Of a stretch of DNA of 12,602 bases, positions 7,913-12,602 are shown piece by piece. How positions within the stretch are numbered: position 1 is the stretch's first letter; each line of letters starts with the position of its first letter. The notes below the pieces were generated by a model. The model saw nothing but the letters and a program-made list of their open reading frames with translations, did no database searches and was not told where the DNA came from. Source of the DNA: Pigoraptor vietnamica (Eukaryota; Opisthokonta; Filasterea). The position numbers were made by a program, and so were the translations under genes. The stretch spans positions 1 to 12,602 of the forward strand of contig CALSCQ010002292.1 in the NCBI GenBank assembly GCA_943704525.1. Reading direction: 5' to 3'.

Positions 7913-8934
7913 ATGACATTCGAGCTAACAGACGTGCCCGGGGGGCTCGTCGCCGCCTCAGCCACTCTCGATCGAATCCCTCCCGAGGTCCTTGCTTCCA
8001 CTGCCGCCGACACCATCCGCTTTGTGCGATACGAGCGCCCTGTGGCCCCGTGCGCGCAGGCCCTTGTGCGTGCGTGCGGTGCTCTCTTTGCGGCGGACAC
8101 TGCGGAACCGCGCGTGGGCGAGGCGCAGGCGGCGCTCAACGCCGTAACGTACCTTTATCGGGAAGCCACGCGTCTCGGCATTGCTTCGGCCGCAGATTTC
8201 GCACGCTTTGCACAGACGTCCGCTGGCGTTGGGGATGCGTCTGCGGCGGTGCTCGCTCGCTCGTACGAGCAGGCGGTGGGTTCGAAGCCGCATGTACGCG
8301 AGGCGTGTGAATTGTTAGACTCACACTGCTTGCGTGGAATGCGTGCAGGGCGCGCCCGCTGCCGGACTCGCGCAGGTGCTGCAAGTTGGCCAGGTGGGTG
8401 CGCATGCAGTGTATTTGCCAATGGAGTTATTCTATGCGAAAAAATGCATGCGGAGTAAGAAGGGCCGATGTTGCCACTGCCCTTTTGCGTGGGCGTCGCC
8501 TTGACGTGATCGCAATGTGCGCAGCTCGTCGACGTGCGATGGAAGGTCGGCGTAGCTCTCTGCTCGAACACGTGCAAGTCGCTCAACAGCGCCTTTGTGA
8601 CGCTGAGCCTTGACGTTGCGGACGCGTCGGGACAGCTGCGCACACACACTTTTGAGCTGACGTACCCGGAATTTCAGGTGGGCAGACTGTCTTATGTACT
8701 CTAACTCTTGTGGGACTCTTATCTGCAAGGCTCGTGCACACGTGCACGTGCATGCGCACGGCTTTACTGTTCGTGTTTGATGAACGCCGTATGTGCCCAC
8801 GTGCACGCACACACATGCACACACACATTGGATATGTGGTCGTAGTGTTCGTTGCCGCTGACCACGTTGTGCGCCCGTAACAGCATTTTTCGCGGCAAAT
8901 CAAGGAGATCGCGTCGATCATGGAAACGGCGTGA
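7913..8934 (+). CDS. COMMD6: COMMD6-like COMM-domain protein, full-length form, 4 exons, 203 aa
   Basis: Exons 7913-8275, 8349-8393, 8525-8677 and 8884-8934 join in phase 0 throughout and total 612 bases. The ATG at 7913 is the first in its frame after the GA tract. The COMM domain starts with QLVDVRWKVGV (136-146), including the conserved Trp142. It continues through the CKSLNSAFVTLSL strand region and ends with ELTYPEFQHFSRQIKEIAS. The ASGQ turn, the FxRQxKEIA helix and the Met-Glu-Thr end resemble vertebrate COMMD6 more than other COMMD paralogues, from memory of the family. Residues 1-121 form an Ala-rich region fitting the helical N-terminal (HN) domain, which the short mammalian COMMD6 largely lacks. 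COMMD proteins assemble into the ring of the Commander complex that recycles endosomal cargo. Paralogue assignment is likely but not certain. Confidence 0.9.
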
Positions 8935-9227
8935 GAGGAGGACCAGAGCTGCGAAAATAGTAAAACAACAACTTGTACAAACACCCACGAAGACAAACGC
9001 CAACTCTGGACGAAGAGTATTGCACAACTGATATATATGCACCCCGCAACCGCGGGTGTGTATGGCAAACAGAGGGTCGACGCACGCACGCCACAAACGA
9101 CAGCTGTGGACGAAGAGTAATGCACCCCACCCGAAAACGATGAATGCACCCCTCAACTGCGTGTGTGTATTGCAAACAGAGGGGGTCGACGCACGCACGC
9201 TACGCTCACGCGACCCATCACTCAGGC
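8935..9227. other. Convergent intergenic region with duplicated sequence
   Basis: This 293-base spacer lies between the stop codons of the convergent COMMD6-like and aldehyde dehydrogenase genes. It should contain both 3' ends, and most of it is a ~100-bp tandem duplication. No AATAAA motif was seen on either strand. Open frames running through it on the minus strand are repeat artefacts. Confidence 0.6.
8993..9201. repeat. Imperfect ~100-bp direct duplication
   Basis: Unit 1 (8993-9092) and unit 2 (9093 to about 9201) share, in the same order, an ACAAACG start, TGGACGAAGAGTA, TGCACCCC, a GTGTGTAT-GCAAACAGAGG block and GGTCGACGCACGCACGC. Unit 2 is slightly longer because of an internal second copy of the TGCACCCC segment. 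Confidence 0.85.
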
Positions 9228-11876
9228 CTAGTGCGCGAGGGGAAGGCGGCCGGTGGCGACGGCGAACGCGAGCGCGCCGATCGCGAGGGCGAGCACGAGG
9301 GACCAGCGGAATCCGCCCTTGCCCGTGTTGGCGTTGGGCTTCTTGAAGAGCATCCACCCAAGCCACGAGATCTTCTTGTCCGAGTAGGGCGGGTAGCGCA
9401 GCGTGTTGACGTTCTCCGTAACGCCCGTTGCCTTGATGACCACCGCACGCTTGTGCGAGAACGTATCAAAGCCGTACTTGCCGTGGTAGGCGCCCTGGCC
9501 GCTCGCGCCCACGCCGCCGAAGGGAAGACCGTCGACTGCGAGCAGGGGAGAGAGACGTTGTTAGATGGCCATGTGGGACCTCAGCCTGTATCCGGCAGAG
9601 TGCGGAGAATACTGACCGACAGCGTGCATCAAAGTGTCGTTGACGCAAGTGCCGCCCGCGGAGGTGCTGTTGATAATCTTGTCGACGACACGCTTGTCCT
9701 CCGAGAAAACGTACAGGGCGAGGGGCTTGTCGCTGCAGTGGGACAAGGGTGTAAGCCACAAAAACCCAAACTGTTGGAAACTTGCACGCGATTCGAGAAA
9801 AAGCGCTCACCGCGAGTTGACGAGCTGAATACCCTCGTCCATCGAATTGACGGTGAGGACGGGAAGGAGGGGCCCGAAAATCTGCGACATAAGAATGCAA
9901 GCGATGCGTCAGAAATGGGGCACAAATACCACACCCCACCCAACGGAGACACAAGAGCGTAAAACAAATGCCGCACAAGGCTACAAACAGGCCAACCATC
10001 AGAAAACGCACACTCGTCCGCCGCACAACAAATAGGCTCACCTCGGACTCCATCACGGGCATGGACGTCGACACGTTCGTGAGGACCGTCGGGGCAATGT
10101 AGCGGTCCTTCTCGTCGTGCGCGCCGCCAATTTCGACCTTGGCGCCCGTCGACCCGTTGAGCATCCTGATTCACAGACGACGATAAGCAAGTGGCTCTGC
10201 ACGCACACGCACACGCGGCCGCCCAAAGCTGCGACAAGTGCGCGAACCCATTCGCAGCCGTACCTGAGGATGCGGTTGAAGTGGTTGACGTTGACGATGC
10301 GGCCGTAGTCGGGGCTCTGCTTGGGATCCTTGCCGTAGTACTCCTCGAGGGCGGCCTTCATCTCGGCGAGGAACATGTCCTTCACCGACGTGTGGCACAG
10401 CACGTAATCGGGAGCAATGCACGTCTGTCCGGCATTCACAAAGCGGCCCCACGCAATGCGGCGTGCAGCGCAGCGAATGTCGGCGGACTTGTCGACAAAG
10501 CTGGGGCTGTTAGACAGGAAGGTGATAAGAGTTAGGGTCACGTGCGTGCGACGATTGCAATGCGGCATATGCTGTCCCTCATGCCCACCTCTTGCCGCCG
10601 AGTTCGAGCGTAACAGGGGTGAGGTGCTCCGCGGCGGCCTTCATGATGACCTTGGCGACGCTGCCGCCGCCCGTGTAGAGGATGTGGTCAAAGCGCTCGC
10701 GGAGAAGCGCCGTCGTCTCTTCCACAGCGCCGTTGATGACGACAAAGCACTCGGGGTCGAGGTACTTGGGCACGAGATCCGCGATGATCTGCGCCGTGGC
10801 CGTGGAAACCTCGGAAGGCTTGATGACGGCGGCGTTGCCTGTGCCACGACAACAAAGGGATGGTTTAGATAGGACGCACAGCGAACCAAACGGTGCAGCT
10901 GAGGTCACTCACCGGCAGCGATGGCCGCAACGAGGGGGCTGAGGGTCTGCGAAAGAAATCACGAGGCGGTCGTTACTCTTTATAGTCCCAACCACCAAGA
11001 GCTCCTTCGCTTGACACCGAGGACGCACGCACGCTATAACTCAGTTAATCTCAGAAGCAGCTATCGACGAGTAGACGCACTTGCACAACCCACGGCGTCC
11101 GCGGCGACACACAAATCCACACGAGCACGCGCACCCGCTAAACTAACCACACAGAACCAGTGAGAAGACGCAGGCCTTGCACTGCTACACGCAAATCCAC
11201 CCGATCATACGCACCCGCTAAACTAATTACACAGAAGCAACAATTAGTGAGAAGACGCAGGCCTCGCACCACTACACGCAAATCCACCCGAGCACACTCG
11301 CACAGGCTCCAACTAACAACAGAAGCAACAGCCAGTGAGTACTCCAAGCCTTGCACCACTACACGCAAATCCACCCGAGCACACGCACCAGCTGGATCGG
11401 GTAGTTCCACGCGCCGATGATGAGGACGACGCCGAGGGGTTCCGAGCGGACCATGTTCGTGTCCAGCTTGTTGATGAGCTCCACCGAAGGGCGCTCGGGG
11501 GCCATCCACTCGGACAGCTTCTCGAGCGCCGTCGCGATCTCGTTCTTGACGATCGCATTCTCGTACAGCGTCACCTCCATCTGAGGCTTGTGGAGGTCGG
11601 CGTGGACGGCCTGCGTTGTGCAGCAACTTCAGATCAGCGGGGTCCGAGTTCGACACTCGATAAAATCGCCGCAGTCACCAAAACCACTTCGAGACACGTC
11701 TGAAATTGCACCTTCTCAATAGCGGCGGCATTTTCGTCGACGAGGCGAAGAAGCGCGAGGAGCTGGTCGCGGCGGTACTGCTCGGAGCGCGTGCAACCCG
11801 TGTTGAAACCGGCGCGAAGGCGAGCGACGGCCTTGGGGATGTCGCCGACAGGCGTGTACTTGAGCGAAACAACCAT
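9228..11876 (-). CDS. ALDH3A2: Membrane-anchored class 3 fatty aldehyde dehydrogenase (ALDH3A2-like), 9 exons, 510 aa
   Basis: Minus-strand exons in transcript order: 11876-11712, 11610-11389, 10946-10913, 10838-10589, 10506-10264, 10165-10042, 9881-9811, 9732-9617 and 9535-9228. They total 1533 bases and all junctions keep frame. The protein oxidises long-chain aliphatic aldehydes to fatty acids with NAD(P)+. Landmarks are GAWNYP with Asn124 (oxyanion hole), [10 protein letters not shown] (cofactor region, 141-150), the general-base Glu219 in LELGGK, catalytic Cys253 in [20 protein letters not shown] (347-355), KPLALYVFS and [17 protein letters not shown]. The last ~27 residues form a hydrophobic C-terminal anchor, as in ER or peroxisomal ALDH3A2, absent from soluble ALDH3A1. 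Human ALDH3A2 is 485 residues, so length fits. Exon 3 is only 34 bases. A GTG 15 bases upstream is less likely as start than this ATG. It is divergent with the CLPTM1L-like gene. Confidence 0.95.
10947..11388 (-). other. Long intron 2 of the aldehyde dehydrogenase gene
   Basis: At 442 bases this is by far the longest intron in the window; the other introns of this gene are 74-160 bases. Its donor half is a tandem repeat array. The acceptor half (10947 to about 11070) is unique sequence ending TTTCGCAG in transcript sense. No extra exon could be supported inside it. Confidence 0.85.
11070..11387. repeat. 80-87-bp tandem repeat array, about four copies, inside ALDH intron 2
   Basis: An ACACGCAAATCCACCCGAGC-like block recurs at 11107, 11187, 11274 and 11361 (spacings 80, 87 and 87). 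Related sequence also separates the blocks: CAGTGAGAAGACGCAGGCC, CCGCTAAACTAA and ACAGAAGCAACA. The block nearest exon 2 abuts the splice donor (GTGCGTGTGCTC in transcript sense), and each other copy carries a similar GTGCGTGTG or GTGCGAGTG-like start. Confidence 0.85.
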
Positions 11877-12183
11877 TCTCGCGGTGCTCACCGGTGCGTG
11901 CAGAAGAGAGTTCGGTGGTGGATGGCAAGTGTGTGCGCGCTTGTTGTGCAGTTAAACTGAGGCGAAACCCAAAGTGCGTGCGTGGGCCAGGCGGAGCGGA
12001 ACTTTCTCCATGACCATTCACGTGATATCACGTGCTAATTACTGGTGGCGTCAGAATCACGTTTGTCGTCATTATTGCGTCATGCGCGAAGTGGAGCACA
12101 CTGAGCACAACCGGACCATCCACAAGCGAAGTCGTTCGCCGCGTGTAAAGCGCATAAATTTTCTTATGAGGCACGACGGCACC
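11877..12183. promoter_or_regulatory. Divergent promoter region of the ALDH3A2-like and CLPTM1L-like genes
   Basis: The two start codons are separated by only 307 bases, so their promoters must be close or shared. The region contains the paired E-box palindrome at 12019-12034, a further ATCACGT half-site at 12056-12062, and a CATAAATTTT stretch at 12152-12161, about 25 bases before the CLPTM1L-like start. No other gene is supported here. Confidence 0.65.
12019..12034. promoter_or_regulatory. 16-bp perfect palindrome of two CACGTG E-boxes
   Basis: CACGTGATATCACGTG is its own reverse complement. It carries two complete CACGTG cores spaced by ATAT. CACGTG is the classic site of bHLH and bHLH-zipper factors; TCACGTGA flanks fit MiT/TFE and the E-box mode of SREBP. 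It sits 142 bases from the ALDH start and 149 bases from the CLPTM1L-like start, almost central. The factor is inferred, not seen. Confidence 0.55.
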
Positions 12184-12587
12184 ATGGCACGACCGAGTTG
12201 TTCGACGGTCATTGTGAGCGTGGCAGTTGTCTACGTTGCAATCACAGCCTATGTCCTCTACGGGCTCATCCACCCAGTCACGTGCGTGCGGCCTGGGAAC
12301 GGCTGTGTGGGACCGTCGCTCAAGAAGGGAGAGGTATGCGTGCTGCGAGTATGGCAGGCATAGGTGCGTGCATGTGCGTGTGAGTTGTTGATGATGTGTA
12401 TTAATCTGACAGGGAGTGGACGTTCGCGTTTTTATTGCGCGCGCGGACACTCTCACGGGCTCGACGGCGGGTCTGAACACGACCGTGTCGCGCGAATGGC
12501 TGGGAGTGTCGCTCAAAGATTTCGACAAGATCGTTCAAATGGCCGTATTTCCACCAAGCAATCGCCGCCCGGACTTGTTTCTGCACG
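12184..12587 (+). CDS. CLPTM1L: CLPTM1L-like transmembrane protein (lipid scramblase family), 5' end only
   Basis: Exon 1 is 12184-12333 (50 codons). Exon 2 is 12413-12587 (58 codons plus one base), ending at a GTACGA donor; the gene continues past the right edge. The chosen ATG has a strong GCACCATGG context. An upstream in-frame ATG at 12166 would add six residues. The N-terminus MARPSCSTVIVSVAVV leads into one membrane segment (about 8-30) and then YGLIHPVTC. A Cys pair with CVGPSL follows, then VDVRVFIARAD, and exon 2 ends near FPPSNRRPDLFLH. This order matches the start of CLPTM1L (cysteines and proline-leucine after the first segment, a beta-strand region, then an IFLH-like strand) better than CLPTM1, which has a long N-terminal extension. 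CLPTM1L is reported to scramble glucosaminyl-phosphatidylinositol in the ER for GPI-anchor synthesis. Only about 109 residues are visible. Confidence 0.82.
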
Positions 12588-12602
12588 GTACGACCCCCCC
12601 CC

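Noticed and set aside
8583-9366. Minus-strand open frames of 188 and 200 codons in the COMMD6/ALDH spacer
   Set aside because: They run antisense over COMMD6 exons and through the ~100-bp duplication. The recurring peptides reflect the DNA repeat, and no domain is seen.
12166-12183. An upstream ATG for the CLPTM1L-like gene
   Set aside because: It is in frame and would add six residues. The ATG at 12184 has a stronger initiation context and aligns better with the family start, so it was preferred; the upstream start remains possible.

Overview
The window is nuclear DNA from a eukaryote, most likely a compact, fairly GC-rich protist genome. Five protein genes reassemble cleanly across GT-AG introns. 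Intergenic gaps are 0.3-1.1 kb, introns are mostly 75-225 bases, and dinucleotide microsatellites (CA/TG, CT/GA) are abundant. The gene set points to a relative of the animal/fungal side of the tree rather than a plant: a SOX/MATA-like HMG-box protein, a COMMD6-like Commander subunit, a CLPTM1L-like scramblase and a membrane-anchored class 3 fatty aldehyde dehydrogenase. The lineage cannot be fixed from sequence alone.

Layout, left to right. Bases 87-191 (minus) are the first coding exon of an unrecognised gene that runs off the left edge. Bases 192-704 are a divergent intergenic region with (CA)n and alternating purine/pyrimidine tracts. Bases 705-4584 (plus) are a 13-exon ABCG-type half transporter of 713 residues. 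Bases 4585-5691 are a gene-free stretch with small palindromes and an E2F-like site. Bases 5692-7494 (plus) are a 2-exon HMG-box regulator of 525 residues with eleven 8-residue repeats near its C-terminus. Bases 7495-7912 carry a (CT)n and a (GA)n tract that are complementary to each other. Bases 7913-8934 (plus) are a 4-exon COMMD6-like gene of 203 residues. Bases 8935-9227 hold a diverged ~100-bp tandem duplication between convergent genes. Bases 9228-11876 (minus) are a 9-exon ALDH3A2-like fatty aldehyde dehydrogenase of 510 residues. Bases 11877-12183 are a short divergent promoter region with a 16-bp palindrome made of two CACGTG boxes. Bases 12184-12587 (plus) are the first two exons of a CLPTM1L-like gene that runs off the right edge.

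The genes do not form an operon-like unit. Three act at membranes in different ways: ABCG in transport, the ER-anchored aldehyde dehydrogenase in lipid aldehyde oxidation, and CLPTM1L in ER lipid scrambling. The last two share one 307-bp divergent promoter region, which is the only functional linkage the layout suggests. No previously undescribed multi-gene system is visible. The most unusual items are the SOX-like HMG protein with its repeat tail, the paired E-box palindrome, the TG-rich introns with a strong GTG donor preference, and an intron in the aldehyde dehydrogenase gene built from repeats that include the splice donor.
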